Of a stretch of 64,000 nucleotides of DNA, positions 25,816-35,261 are shown one piece after another. Origin of the DNA: Bdellovibrionales bacterium (GTDB lineage Bacteria; Bdellovibrionota; Bdellovibrionia; Bdellovibrionales; JAMPXM01); assembly GCA_016713885.1 (NCBI GenBank), contig JADJOF010000001.1:124001-188000 (forward strand), in the 5' to 3' direction. Position 1 is the stretch's first letter, and every line of letters starts with the position of its first letter. Below the pieces are notes generated by a model. The model was not told the DNA's origin, did no database searches, and saw only the letters and a list, made by a program, of their open reading frames with translations. The translations under genes and the position numbers were made by a program.

Positions 25816-26244
25816 ATGCCACAGCAGAAAGCTCCGAAAGGCGCAGCGAAGAAAGCCACCACTAGCAGCAGCAACACCGAGCGCGCACTTCGCGAAGATC
25901 TCGAACCGCTTCCCATTCGCTCACTGACGTCCATTGACCACATGACTCTGTTGGCTCGACAAGGCTGGCTCGTTGAAGCCTCAACCACAGGCTTCCTCCT
26001 TGAAGTCGAACGCAAGCATCTCGCCCCCAAAGTTTTTCGCGATTCGCTTTCGCTCAAAGAGCTCGAGGGAGATCGCGTCTATCTGACGATCGATGCGATG
26101 AATCTCGAGATCGGCGGCACGATCACCCGAACGCACCGACTCTCAAAGGACCGCTGGCAGATTGCAATCGATCTTCGCGACGATGCTCCCGAGTACTGGC
26201 GTGAGTGTCTGATGGAGTTTCTGCCGCGCCCCGGAGGCTTTTGA
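25816..26244 (+). CDS. PilZ-like domain protein
   Basis: 142 residues from MPQQKAPKG, chosen for the AGAGAGGTAG element just upstream; MTAASTAKA at 25774 is an alternative. A lysine/alanine and serine-rich leader precedes a beta-barrel-like domain with VEASTTGFLLEV, which resembles the DxSxxG part of PilZ, and strands GDRVYLTIDAMNLEIGG. The RxxxR half of the c-di-GMP site is not clear, so ligand binding is doubtful. Function unknown. Confidence 0.5.
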   Translation: MPQQKAPKGAAKKATTSSSNTERALREDLEPLPIRSLTSIDHMTLLARQGWLVEASTTGFLLEVERKHLAPKVFRDSLSLKELEGDRVYLTIDAMNLEIGGTITRTHRLSKDRWQIAIDLRDDAPEYWRECLMEFLPRPGGF

Positions 26245-26293
26245 GCCCGCGTCAAGGTTCGACATCCGCTCAATCTGCCATCAGAATTGAGCG

Positions 26294-27412
26294 ATGCTTT
26301 TTGAAATTCCAGAATCTGTTCACTACTTCAATATCGCGGGCATGTCCCCGCTTCCTCGTCGAACTCGCCTGATTGGCGAAGCTGCCGTTGGACTCAAATC
26401 AAGCCCTTGGGACTTAAGTGTTCCCTTTCAGTTTTTCGAACAGACCGACCAGGCGCGAGCGCTTTTTGCGAACCTCATCGGCGCTCGCCCCGAGGACATC
26501 GCCCTCATTCCATCCGCAACCTACGGCGTGTCTACGGCAGTCAAGAATCTTCATCTTAAAGCCGGCGACGAAGTTCTCCTTATGGCTGAAGAGTTCCCAG
26601 CACTCTACTACCCCCTCCGTCGGGCCTGCCTTGAGAGCGGCGCCACGCTTACCACCGTCACTCCGCTCGCAGGCCAATCATGGACCGAAGCGATCTTGGC
26701 TAGAATCTCCACAAGAACAAAAGCCGTCGGCGTCTCGCCATGCCATTGGACCAACGGCGCACGAATTGACCTCAAGGCCATTCGCAAAAGCACGCGCAAC
26801 TTTGGCGCACAAATGATCGTCGATGGTTGTCAATGGGTCGGAGCCGCGCCCTTCAACTGTCAGGAGATCGAGCCCGATCACCTGATTGTTCCGACGTATA
26901 AGTGGATGCTCGGTCCCTATAGTTTTGGTTTTCACTACGTTGCGCCCCATCTGCAAAACGGAATGCCACTTGAAGAATACTGGGCCTCGAAAGCCGGAGC
27001 CGACGATTTCACCAAGCTTGTCGCCTACACCGACGAGTTTCAGCCCGGAGCTCGCCGCTTCGATATGGGTGAACGATCGAACTTCGTCCTACTCCCCATG
27101 GCCATGGAATCGCTGCGCATTTTGCTCGAGCTCACACCCGAAAAAATCGCCGCGCAGATCAGTCCTAAAGTCGAACAGCTCGCCGCCGCAGCCTATGAAC
27201 TTGGCCTTCTCGTTCCAGAAAAATCGGAGCGGAGTCCACATATGATCGGAATCCGTCGTCCATCAGGCTGGAACCCTGGACTTCCCGATCGTCTGCGCGA
27301 TGCCGGCATTCACGTGAGCTTCCGCGGCGACTGCATGCGCGTCTCGCCACACATTCACATCGACGATCGCAACATGGGCGCTCTCATTCGCTGTCTTGAA
27401 AGCGAAGTTTAA
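26294..27412 (+). CDS. Class V aminotransferase (cysteine-desulfurase fold)
   Basis: 372 residues. Fold-type I PLP enzyme: FNIAGMSPLP at the N-terminus, the phosphate-binding IPSATYGVSTAV, VSPCHWTNGARIDL, MIVDGCQWVGAAPF with the PLP-contacting Asp, and the Schiff-base lysine in VPTYKWMLGPYSFGF. The C-terminal domain has RRFDMGERSNFVLL. No catalytic-loop cysteine of IscS/SufS type is obvious, so desulfurase activity is not implied. Substrate unknown. Confidence 0.8.
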   Translation: MLFEIPESVHYFNIAGMSPLPRRTRLIGEAAVGLKSSPWDLSVPFQFFEQTDQARALFANLIGARPEDIALIPSATYGVSTAVKNLHLKAGDEVLLMAEEFPALYYPLRRACLESGATLTTVTPLAGQSWTEAILARISTRTKAVGVSPCHWTNGARIDLKAIRKSTRNFGAQMIVDGCQWVGAAPFNCQEIEPDHLIVPTYKWMLGPYSFGFHYVAPHLQNGMPLEEYWASKAGADDFTKLVAYTDEFQPGARRFDMGERSNFVLLPMAMESLRILLELTPEKIAAQISPKVEQLAAAAYELGLLVPEKSERSPHMIGIRRPSGWNPGLPDRLRDAGIHVSFRGDCMRVSPHIHIDDRNMGALIRCLESEV

Positions 27413-27544
27413 TATCGGCTCGAACAATGGCCCACAGGTCTGATCATCTACAGTGAGCCCAAAATAGCTTCGTCGTCCGATGAAGAAATTAAGAATGGCT
27501 AGCCCTTTGCAGTGTAGTCCTCGTGACCGCCTAAAGGAGCCTAC

Positions 27545-29149
27545 ATGATACAGTGTCAACCACGACTGTCTAACTTAACGACAGTCAGCCGGCCTATTCG
27601 GCAAATTTTAGCGTGTGTAGTAGGACCTGCTCTGTTCGCCGTTTTGCTCAGTTTTAGCTTGGTTTTTCCTGCGCAAGCAACCGCCCAGCAATCGCCGTCC
27701 GATTCGGCTCCCAACGCACGCGCCCTTATTGATCTCGTTATTTCGCGGGCCTTCAAGCTAGAGTCGTCCCATCTCTTATTCCGTGCTGTTGAGTTGGAAG
27801 CAGTCGGCAACGACCATCACTCAAAAATAGAAGTGGAACGCTCTGGTGGCCGAATCATCATCAATTTTATATACGACAAAGTGGCCCTCCAGAATCCGGC
27901 GATGCTTTTTCCTGACCTCGTTCTGCTTTCGGCGATTACAAGCATAAATACGAAAGTAACCGGCAGCCCACTGAATTTCGATCCAAGTTTGGCAGCAAAG
28001 TTTGGCGATCAATCAACTCTAGTTTTCCCAAAATCACGTCAACGCTTCCTTGCGACCTGGATTGAAGTCTTTCGAAATGCGCAGCAGGGTAGTGCGACAG
28101 CAAACTTAGCTATGACATGGATAAGTCTATTGGCCCAAAAGGCGCTCGCTATCAACTCAGAGTCCGAGGAGACATTGCGAAGCATCGGCCTCGGTCGCGA
28201 AAAGCGAGCTGAAGCAATTCGAATTACACAGACTACACTCGAGCGGCTTGCTGCCGACGCTCAAGGTACTGATGTAGCTCTGAAACGTTTTACTAGTTCT
28301 AGTCCAGCTGGAAATCAGTCGGCTCTTTTAGACAGGCTTATATTGAACAATGACCGCGCCGGTGTGGCAAAGATGTTTCAAGATCAGCTCCCCTGGGACT
28401 TCATGGAACCAACAGAAAAGATGGTTTGGACCGAGTGGATTGGCGCTATCGAAAAGCCTGACGATAAAAATACAGAAATTCTTTTCAGAGGCATAGGAGT
28501 TCAGAACCGTGTTCTAAGCCTTGAGAAAGGGGAGAATACGTCGTGGGCCTTTCTTTCTGCTGGAATCCAAGGCAGTGACGGCTTGGCTCATCTCTTTCAG
28601 AGAAGTCGAGACGTGATCGGCAACCTGTTCGGCGAGGGCTCCATCCTATCTCCCACTATATCTCTCCAACTTAAACGACATGCCTTCGCATCGAAAGACT
28701 CCAACTTCATTTCTTTTACGTCGGACTATATGACGGCCGCCGGTTTTATTGGAAACGCAATAGAACCAGAGCACGGAAAACATCAAGGTCTACTTGGAGT
28801 TCGTTTAGATCGTCGACGCACCCTTCCCAACTTTACCAGCGAGATGAACGAAAAAGAATACCTCGTGCCACTTCTCATTTTTCCTGACGAGGTTGTTTTC
28901 TTTGAAGAGGCCACTGCGCTCACTCGCGAACAATTTAAAGATCGACCGTTTGCCGAAAACCTCCTCAAGAGGGCTAACGCACAATCAACAGCTCAATTGA
29001 ATTTCGATAGCATTACAGACGACGGTTTGTTGAACGATAAGTTCGAAAGAGATTCCGTAGATGCCTTAGTCTCGTTGTTTAGCAGGAGCAGTACTACTCA
29101 GCGTTCTCATCTCAATATGAAATGTATGGACCTATTCTCAGGAATCTAG
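27545..29149 (+). CDS. Exported protein with ADP-ribosyltransferase-like C-terminal domain
   Basis: 534 residues. AAAGGAG precedes the ATG. A hydrophobic signal (ILACVVGPALFAVLLSFSLV) ends at an AQATA-type cleavage site near residue 47. Residues 60-300 are an unrecognised helical region. Residues 310-455 carry the R-S-E pattern of cholera-toxin-type mono-ADP-ribosyltransferases: LFRGIG with Arg315, FISFTSDYMTAAGF with a S-x-T-S box at 390-393, and EMNEKEYLVPLLIFPDEVVF with the ExE pair Glu436/Glu438. The spacings (75 and 43-45 residues) are usual for the fold. It would attach ADP-ribose from NAD to a target protein, outside the cytoplasm. It looks AT-richer than neighbours. No immunity gene is certain; the convergent gene at 29194 is unrelated by composition. 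Confidence 0.55.
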   Translation: MIQCQPRLSNLTTVSRPIRQILACVVGPALFAVLLSFSLVFPAQATAQQSPSDSAPNARALIDLVISRAFKLESSHLLFRAVELEAVGNDHHSKIEVERSGGRIIINFIYDKVALQNPAMLFPDLVLLSAITSINTKVTGSPLNFDPSLAAKFGDQSTLVFPKSRQRFLATWIEVFRNAQQGSATANLAMTWISLLAQKALAINSESEETLRSIGLGREKRAEAIRITQTTLERLAADAQGTDVALKRFTSSSPAGNQSALLDRLILNNDRAGVAKMFQDQLPWDFMEPTEKMVWTEWIGAIEKPDDKNTEILFRGIGVQNRVLSLEKGENTSWAFLSAGIQGSDGLAHLFQRSRDVIGNLFGEGSILSPTISLQLKRHAFASKDSNFISFTSDYMTAAGFIGNAIEPEHGKHQGLLGVRLDRRRTLPNFTSEMNEKEYLVPLLIFPDEVVFFEEATALTREQFKDRPFAENLLKRANAQSTAQLNFDSITDDGLLNDKFERDSVDALVSLFSRSSTTQRSHLNMKCMDLFSGI

Positions 29150-29193
29150 AGGCTCTCCTCTAAATAAATACAATTGTCCTGTCGTCGCTTCCA

Positions 29194-29877
29194 TTAAAGC
29201 GAAACAAACCCGGGCACGGCCTTCTCACTGACCAGCGCCACTGAGTAGTGCGTCGGCAAAAACCACGCGATCGCCTCGGCAATACCGCTGTGCTCTTGGG
29301 CTGGTGGCGAACCGAGCGACTCAAGAGAAAAAGCGAGGTCCCATTGGCTATCGGCCGTTGGTGCAGATTCGGCAGAGATCATCAAAACGCGTGGATCAGC
29401 GACCTTCTGTCGTTGGAAGAATTCTTTGAGAACCGATCGAACAGCATCCGGTAAGTACACGCGGCTGGGAGCGCCAGTCAGTAGCTTTTGACCATTTTGA
29501 ATTTCAAGGGCACCGGCACGAACGCTGGGCGCAAGCGTAAGAAACTCGCCGCGCTCGACAAAATTCCAAATCATCCCAAACGGAAGCACAAAATCTGGCA
29601 TCGGTTTTTCGGGATTCAGAACCATCCCCATTCCACGCGAAGCCAACCAGCGCGCGACGGTGATCACCGGCTCAAACTCCTCGGCCTTGCGCCCACCGGT
29701 CGCCACCAGCAGATAAGGCCAACCATCAGGCCCCTGAACGGGATCAGGATTGACGACAGCGACCGAACCGCGCCCTAGTTCTTTTAGGAATTCGATTTCC
29801 CAGGCGGCATCGCGATCGGCTATTGGAACAGAAAGCATGTGTTCAATGGACATGGGCGCATCAGTTCCGCTTTTCAC
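29194..29877 (-). CDS. Unknown cytoplasmic protein
   Basis: 227 residues from a GTG at 29877, or 219 from MSIEHMLSVPIADRD at 29853. No signal peptide or membrane helix. Mixed alpha/beta sequence with GPDGWPYLLVATGG, VITVARWLASRGMGMVLNP and a C-terminal WFLPTHYSVALVSEKAVPG. I do not recognise the family. A GGAGGG element sits almost against the GTG and 25 nt from the ATG, so the start is unsettled. It is convergent with the ART-like gene, 44 bp apart. Confidence 0.6.
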   Translation of the reverse strand: MKSGTDAPMSIEHMLSVPIADRDAAWEIEFLKELGRGSVAVVNPDPVQGPDGWPYLLVATGGRKAEEFEPVITVARWLASRGMGMVLNPEKPMPDFVLPFGMIWNFVERGEFLTLAPSVRAGALEIQNGQKLLTGAPSRVYLPDAVRSVLKEFFQRQKVADPRVLMISAESAPTADSQWDLAFSLESLGSPPAQEHSGIAEAIAWFLPTHYSVALVSEKAVPGFVSL

Positions 29878-29979
29878 CCCTCCAGTAAAGCGTTGCCGCG
29901 CTGCGCGGTATTCGACAATGCCTTTAAAAAAGGCGAAGTTCCACGACCTTAAGTTTCAGTTCAACCGAGGGGGTTTAAA

Positions 29980-32475
29980 ATGAAACTCAACATCACGTTC
30001 AGCGGCCTGATTCTCGCGGCACTCATCGTCGCCAACCTCACGGCCTGCAACCGCAACACTCCAGTCACACAACCACAGAACCCCATCGTTCGCGGTGTTG
30101 AAACCCGTCAAGTCGCAACGGCCGGAGCCGCCGACGCCCGCCTCCAACAGCTGAAGCACGGCCGCACAAAAGCCGGCCTTTCTGCCGCCTTCGCGACACC
30201 GACAAGCCCGGTTCTTTCCAGCAAAGTCACATTTACGAAAAGCGAAATTCTAAATCGCGTCTTCTTGTACGGAACCGATTTGCAGTATTCGTCGATTGGC
30301 GAAGAGGACGGAATGCTCCTCCAATCGCTTGCGATCGGCCACGTCACCGCGCGTTTTCAGATTCTTGGCAGCCGCTTGCAGCTCTTTGCAGAAGAGAAGT
30401 ATCGCTTCGAATCAAACATCAACATCCCCCTTCGGCTCCTCGCCGAGTGGCCCATCGTTTTCGATAACGGGGGCGACATCACTGTCGATATCGCAACGGC
30501 ATCTCCCGCGCTGGCCGGTGTGATTGGCGCAGACGCGCCCATCCGTTCAAGCTGGGTTCGATCGGTTGAATTCGTTCCGCAAGGCAACTACCTCCTTCTT
30601 GAGACATCAATCGAGATGGCTGACGGCACAGTCGCCGAATTCATGGAAAGCCTCTTTCCGCGCGAAACACTCACAGCCGGCGCACCAGAAGCCTTGCTCG
30701 ATGACCCAAGTCGGGAAATCAAAGCCAACCGCTATGGCTTTCTCTCAAATCCGGTGTGGCTCGATCTTCCAGACGGCCGTGTTCAAACGGCAACCGCACA
30801 GCGCTTCCGTCGCCCTGAGGCCGGCCAAACGATTGACTGGTACGTCACAGGAAATATCCCGGCTGAATATGTTCCGGCCGTTCGCGATGGCATCGAAGCC
30901 TGGAACCGTTACTCGCAGAAGATGTGGAACCGCGACTTTATGCGCTTTAAGGGCGTCCTTCCTGCTGGCGTGAAGATTGGCGATCCTCGCTACAACGTCA
31001 TCAACTGGGACTCTGTCGTCGACGCGGGTTCTGCCTACGAGTCACAGGCCTCTGATCCCGAAACAGGTCTCCAGTCGCACTCACTCATCTATCTACCATA
31101 TTCTTGGATTGAGACCGGCAAAGACTTTTGGCAAAAGGGCGAGCTCTCACAAGACCGCACGGCCTCGCTCAAAAAGGCACTCGACAAAGTTCGCTTCCTC
31201 GATCGTAAGGTCAACATCAACTGCTTCCACGAAGCTGAGATGAGTCTCAGCTTGCAGATGCGCGAGACACCCGAGGCCTTCGCCAAAGAACTGCTCAAGG
31301 GTGTTCTCTTTCACGAAGTTGGTCACGCACTCGGCCTTGCTCACAACTTCAAAGGCTCGCTGTCGTACGATCCCGACGTCGCCGGTTCGCTCTTTTCAAA
31401 CTCGATCATGGACTACAATCAGTACCAGATCGAGCACGGCGCCTTCGATCAGCCGGGCTCATCCGCAGGACCACTTCTCGAGTACGATCGACAGATCCTC
31501 TCTGTTCTCTATAACGACGGCGCCGACATCCATCCGACCGATGTCATCGTTCCTCACTGCGACGACAGCTCGGCGGACTCAAAAAAAGGTGGAGTCGATC
31601 CGTTCTGCATTCGCTACGATGCGGGTCAGGACCCAACCGTTCAGCTTGTTCGAACTTACGCACTCATTGCTGACCCCACAGCGAGCCTTGGCAAAACAAA
31701 GAGCCTCGGCAGCGCCGTCGAAGCGACACTGGCCGCTCTTCCCGATCCAGCTACCGTCACTGATCTGGAAACGGTCATCGTCGCCGAATCCGACTTGCTA
31801 ACCAGCATTTCTGCGATCACTCAATTCTACATTTCGGCTGGGGCACAGGGCCTCAACTATATGCTCACGGCGAATATTCGCATGCTCCAAACTTATCGCG
31901 CCGGAACATTGCCAATGACTGTGGATCCCGTGGTCACTCGACAGCGCGTCGCGGGTATCGTGGATCAGGTTCTGACAATGGATCAGTTGCCGGCCGCCAC
32001 TCGCAAATCGTACGAAAAGGTGGCCGACCTTGCCGCTCAGTGGCTGCGCGCAACGCCGTGGTACACGGGAGCCGCAGCAAACGTACAAACGGAGCGCGAG
32101 GCTTCGATTCGAGATCAAGTCACCGAGTGGTTGAGCGAGTATGAGAAGACCACATTGCCGCGCTTGCGCAGTCGCATGTTGGGAGCAATGGCTCGAAGCA
32201 CCGATGCGCCGTTTTATCTCGACGCCCAGACTGATTACGAAGCTCAGACCATGCTTTGGTTCGACAAAGTCTTGACGCAAACAACTCCCAACGGACGTCC
32301 CTATACAGTCACTGAACGACGGGCCGTCGCCACAGCCCTGGAGTCGTTCTCTGGGGTTGACGGTGTCTACGAGTTGAAAACAAAGTCCCGCGGTTTGGTC
32401 GAAGCTGAAATCAAAGCGGCAAAGACAGCCGAACAGCGAGAATCGTTGCGCGCCCTTCGCAGTATGCTCTACTAA
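29980..32475 (+). CDS. Zinc metalloprotease lipoprotein (HExxHxxGxxH)
   Basis: 831 residues. Lipoprotein signal with lipobox LTAC at about residue 20-23. The catalytic motif FHEVGHALGLAHNFKGS near residue 448 is the metzincin-type zinc site, followed by a SIMDYNQYQ segment in the place of the Met-turn. The long N-terminal part and the overall length fit the DUF4953/DUF5117 zinc-dependent metalloprotease group. Expected on the outer membrane or periplasmic face, degrading protein. GAGGGGG lies before the ATG. A TonB-like gene follows 5 bp after its stop, likely in one transcript. Confidence 0.85.
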   Translation: MKLNITFSGLILAALIVANLTACNRNTPVTQPQNPIVRGVETRQVATAGAADARLQQLKHGRTKAGLSAAFATPTSPVLSSKVTFTKSEILNRVFLYGTDLQYSSIGEEDGMLLQSLAIGHVTARFQILGSRLQLFAEEKYRFESNINIPLRLLAEWPIVFDNGGDITVDIATASPALAGVIGADAPIRSSWVRSVEFVPQGNYLLLETSIEMADGTVAEFMESLFPRETLTAGAPEALLDDPSREIKANRYGFLSNPVWLDLPDGRVQTATAQRFRRPEAGQTIDWYVTGNIPAEYVPAVRDGIEAWNRYSQKMWNRDFMRFKGVLPAGVKIGDPRYNVINWDSVVDAGSAYESQASDPETGLQSHSLIYLPYSWIETGKDFWQKGELSQDRTASLKKALDKVRFLDRKVNINCFHEAEMSLSLQMRETPEAFAKELLKGVLFHEVGHALGLAHNFKGSLSYDPDVAGSLFSNSIMDYNQYQIEHGAFDQPGSSAGPLLEYDRQILSVLYNDGADIHPTDVIVPHCDDSSADSKKGGVDPFCIRYDAGQDPTVQLVRTYALIADPTASLGKTKSLGSAVEATLAALPDPATVTDLETVIVAESDLLTSISAITQFYISAGAQGLNYMLTANIRMLQTYRAGTLPMTVDPVVTRQRVAGIVDQVLTMDQLPAATRKSYEKVADLAAQWLRATPWYTGAAANVQTEREASIRDQVTEWLSEYEKTTLPRLRSRMLGAMARSTDAPFYLDAQTDYEAQTMLWFDKVLTQTTPNGRPYTVTERRAVATALESFSGVDGVYELKTKSRGLVEAEIKAAKTAEQRESLRALRSMLY

Positions 32476-32480
32476 AGCTG

Positions 32481-33491
32481 ATGCGACGGCGGGCACTTCG
32501 GTTTTCAAAGACGGCACGATCGACAGCGATACCGGGACTGCTCCTCTCGCTGTCGATTCACGGCATTGTCGCACTCCTGCTTCAGTCTCTTCCACCAAAA
32601 GCAGCGCCGATTCCAAGTCCAATCAACACCGTTGAGCTGACTCTCACCGACGAAAAACCGACACTCGCCAAAGGCACCAAAACTGGACACGTCCTTGCCC
32701 AGCAAAGCGCTGGAACTGCATCACGTCGACAAAGCGGAAAAGGCCGATCGAACTCTCTGACCAGCGGACTCTTTCAGGGACATCACCTCAACGCCATTCA
32801 GACCGGGACGGCTTACAACAACGCAGAGTCAACCGGTGACGGCCACGGCTGGTCTTCAGCCGTTCGCTATGGCAATGAAATGGGTCTCGAGAAAACCCTC
32901 GACACTCTTCCGTTCTTTCTCGCTCTTCACAAAAAGATCGATAGCAATTTGATCTATCCCGAGGACTTCTCTCGACATCGGCTCACGGGTCTCGTTCGCA
33001 TCGAGGCCCTTCTCGCCAAAGATGGTCGACTCCTCCGCTTCACGTCGACCGCCGCAGAAGACCGTGTCCTCCAGACCTACTGTCTCGTTTTTCTAACGCA
33101 CGTTCTTAGCCGTCCGCTCGCTCCGGTTTTTCAACTCAAGAGCGACGAGCCCGTCGCCGTAGCTTTCGAGTTTGATTTTCGAGTCCGTATTCCTGATCAA
33201 GCTCCGGCGACAATGGTCGTTGGCGCAATGAAGAACCGTCTCGCTTTCGGCCGAGAGTCGATGGTCGATCCTTGGCTGAACGAGAAGATCAACGAAATCC
33301 TCACTCATTACATCCCACCGATCATCCCGATTCCCGGTGGCGTCTACGTCGATTTTTATCTCGCCTATCAGTGGGTGCAGAATATGATCAATGATACACC
33401 CACTGAATCGGACGCACGCGCAGCGCGAATTGAAAAGTTGCACGAGGACCTGAAACGCTCTCTCAGAGCTGAAACCCCGCCAGACGCCTAG
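32481..33491 (+). CDS. TonB-like C-terminal domain protein
   Basis: 336 residues. One N-terminal membrane anchor (IPGLLLSLSIHGIVALLLQSL) puts the rest in the periplasm. A Ser/Thr/Gly-rich stretch leads to a TonB_C-like domain (RLTGLVRIEALLAKDGRLLRF, then STAAEDRVLQTYCLVFLTHVL). A further C-terminal segment (residues 235-336) is unassigned. TonB proteins pass proton-motive energy to outer-membrane receptors, but no ExbB/ExbD genes are near, so this may be a specialised variant. Gap of 5 bp from the metalloprotease gene. Confidence 0.65.
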   Translation: MRRRALRFSKTARSTAIPGLLLSLSIHGIVALLLQSLPPKAAPIPSPINTVELTLTDEKPTLAKGTKTGHVLAQQSAGTASRRQSGKGRSNSLTSGLFQGHHLNAIQTGTAYNNAESTGDGHGWSSAVRYGNEMGLEKTLDTLPFFLALHKKIDSNLIYPEDFSRHRLTGLVRIEALLAKDGRLLRFTSTAAEDRVLQTYCLVFLTHVLSRPLAPVFQLKSDEPVAVAFEFDFRVRIPDQAPATMVVGAMKNRLAFGRESMVDPWLNEKINEILTHYIPPIIPIPGGVYVDFYLAYQWVQNMINDTPTESDARAARIEKLHEDLKRSLRAETPPDA

Positions 33492-33601
33492 TCGAAACCT
33501 CGACTCTCGACGCGGCCTACAGCCAGAAAACACAAGACCTTCGCCAAGAAGATCGCCCCGTCGCATTCTGACGGTTTCATACTGAGTTTACCCTATGAGA
33601 C

Positions 33602-34348
33602 ATGCGTATTTTAACACTCATCGCTCTCATTCTTTTCACAATGGTCGGATGCGGATCTGAATTCTCAACTCAGCTCGCGAGCCACGAGAATGTCGCGCAA
33701 GATGTCGAAGTCGACCCCCCAGCACCCTCGACACCGCCGCTACCGGCACCACCACCAGCTCCACCCGAAGAACAAGTGCTCGGCGCGGTCGCGTGGGACA
33801 ATCCCAAAAAGAACTCTCGCGACTGGTCTTTTCACGTCTACCAGATGATTCTCGACAAAAAACTTTCACTTCTTCGCGGCGCGAACGACATCGCCACCTT
33901 CTGCCCACAGTTCAACATTCTGTCGGAAGAACAGCGGGCTTATTTTTGGACCGCTTTTGTCGCGGCATTCGCATACTACGAAAGCGGCTGGGATCCGACC
34001 GCCCGCATGGTGGAGACGACAATGGGCACCGATCCTGTCACCGGCAAGCAGGTCGCCTCAGAGGGACTGTTACAGCTCTCCTACCAAGACGGTCGCAACC
34101 ATTCTTACTGCAATGAATTTGATTGGAGCGCTGACCGAAAGCTTTCCGCTCGTGACCCGCGCAAAACAATTCTCGACCCATTTAAAAATTTGAGCTGTGG
34201 GGTGCAGATTCTCAATCGACAAATTGAACGCTACGGAAAGATCCTGGTCGACAAAGGCGCCTACTGGGCAGTTCTGAAGCCTCATCGCAAAGACCGAATC
34301 ACTGGGATTCAAAAACAACTCAAACCGCTAACGTTTTGCCAACCCTAG
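33602..34348 (+). CDS. Transglycosylase (SLT)-like lipoprotein
   Basis: 248 residues. Lipobox MVGC ends at residue 17. A proline-rich spacer (PPAPSTPPLPAPPPAPPEE) leads to a lysozyme-like domain: AAFAYYESGWDP with the catalytic-type Glu, and SEGLLQLSYQDG matching the SLT GLLQ motif. It would cleave peptidoglycan glycan strands from an outer-membrane anchor. It is convergent with the disrupted transporter gene. No ribosome-binding site is clear. Confidence 0.8.
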   Translation: MRILTLIALILFTMVGCGSEFSTQLASHENVAQDVEVDPPAPSTPPLPAPPPAPPEEQVLGAVAWDNPKKNSRDWSFHVYQMILDKKLSLLRGANDIATFCPQFNILSEEQRAYFWTAFVAAFAYYESGWDPTARMVETTMGTDPVTGKQVASEGLLQLSYQDGRNHSYCNEFDWSADRKLSARDPRKTILDPFKNLSCGVQILNRQIERYGKILVDKGAYWAVLKPHRKDRITGIQKQLKPLTFCQP

Positions 34349-35139
34349 CGCTCGAGCCGCAGACCAATGATCCGCGGCTCCGCCTATAAAACTACTTCTC
34401 ACCAACCGAGTGTTCGATAGACGTATAGAGAAATACGCCAAAACCTCGACCAGGAATTGTCTCGACCGGCAATGCCGCGCCCAAGACAATCTGTGCCGCG
34501 TCCGTGTTGATCGCATAGCGAAATCCAGGATTCAGGGTGAACGAAACCTCGCGACCGACCGTCTTCTCGGCCGTCGTCGACTCTTTGCCAGAGCCGACCA
34601 TCTCAAACATCAAGTTGAATGTTTCCGACATCAAATAGATTACACTGCCGCCAAAACTCACGCTGGTGTTTGTGGCTTTTTGCCCTGTCGTGTTTTTTGC
34701 ATCCGCAAGATAGGTCCAACCGACGTTAAGATGGGTCACCCATTGATCATTAATAGCCACGCTGACCGGCAAATTCATCTGCAGACCCGTCGCTCCAACG
34801 CCTAAACCCTTATCGGTATCTCCGGAAGGAAATACGACAGACAATCTCGGCGCAACAGCCGCGATGTCATTGGCCAGCCACTGATAACGATAGTTCAGCA
34901 GCACATCGCCCAGGCCTGAATGACCGGCAGGATCAGCCGTCCGTGAATATGGAACCGTCACAGAGAGCTGGTGGTCCTGAGTGCCCACCGGAACCTCTTC
35001 GGTGAATGATGCATCCCAGGCACCTTCCGTTTCTTTTCTGCCATGTGAAGATATGTTGAATCACACCCGGCTCTTGATTGTAGGCCTCCTCCACAAGGAA
35101 CGAATTGTCCTCAATCTTTTCGGCGTGGGAAGAGACAGC

Positions 35140-35147
35140 AAGACCAA
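35140..35147. repeat. ISL3 target-site duplication, left copy
   Basis: AAGACCAA directly outside the left inverted repeat; identical to 36605-36612. Eight base pairs is the length typical of ISL3-family elements. Confidence 0.92.
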
Positions 35148-35170
35148 GGCTCTCCGGCTTTTAGCGGGGT
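35148..35170 (+). repeat. ISL3 left terminal inverted repeat
   Basis: GGCTCTCCGGCTTTTAGCGG and three more bases. It is complementary to 36581-36604 apart from the outermost two or three bases (GG against GCC). Confidence 0.88.
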
Positions 35171-35261
35171 CAAAGACGTCGTGAAATGAAAATAGTCCAT
35201 CACTTGGTCCTGTGATTTGATTTGGTCACGACACTAAATCTCTTTGCAGGAGCACCCAAGG

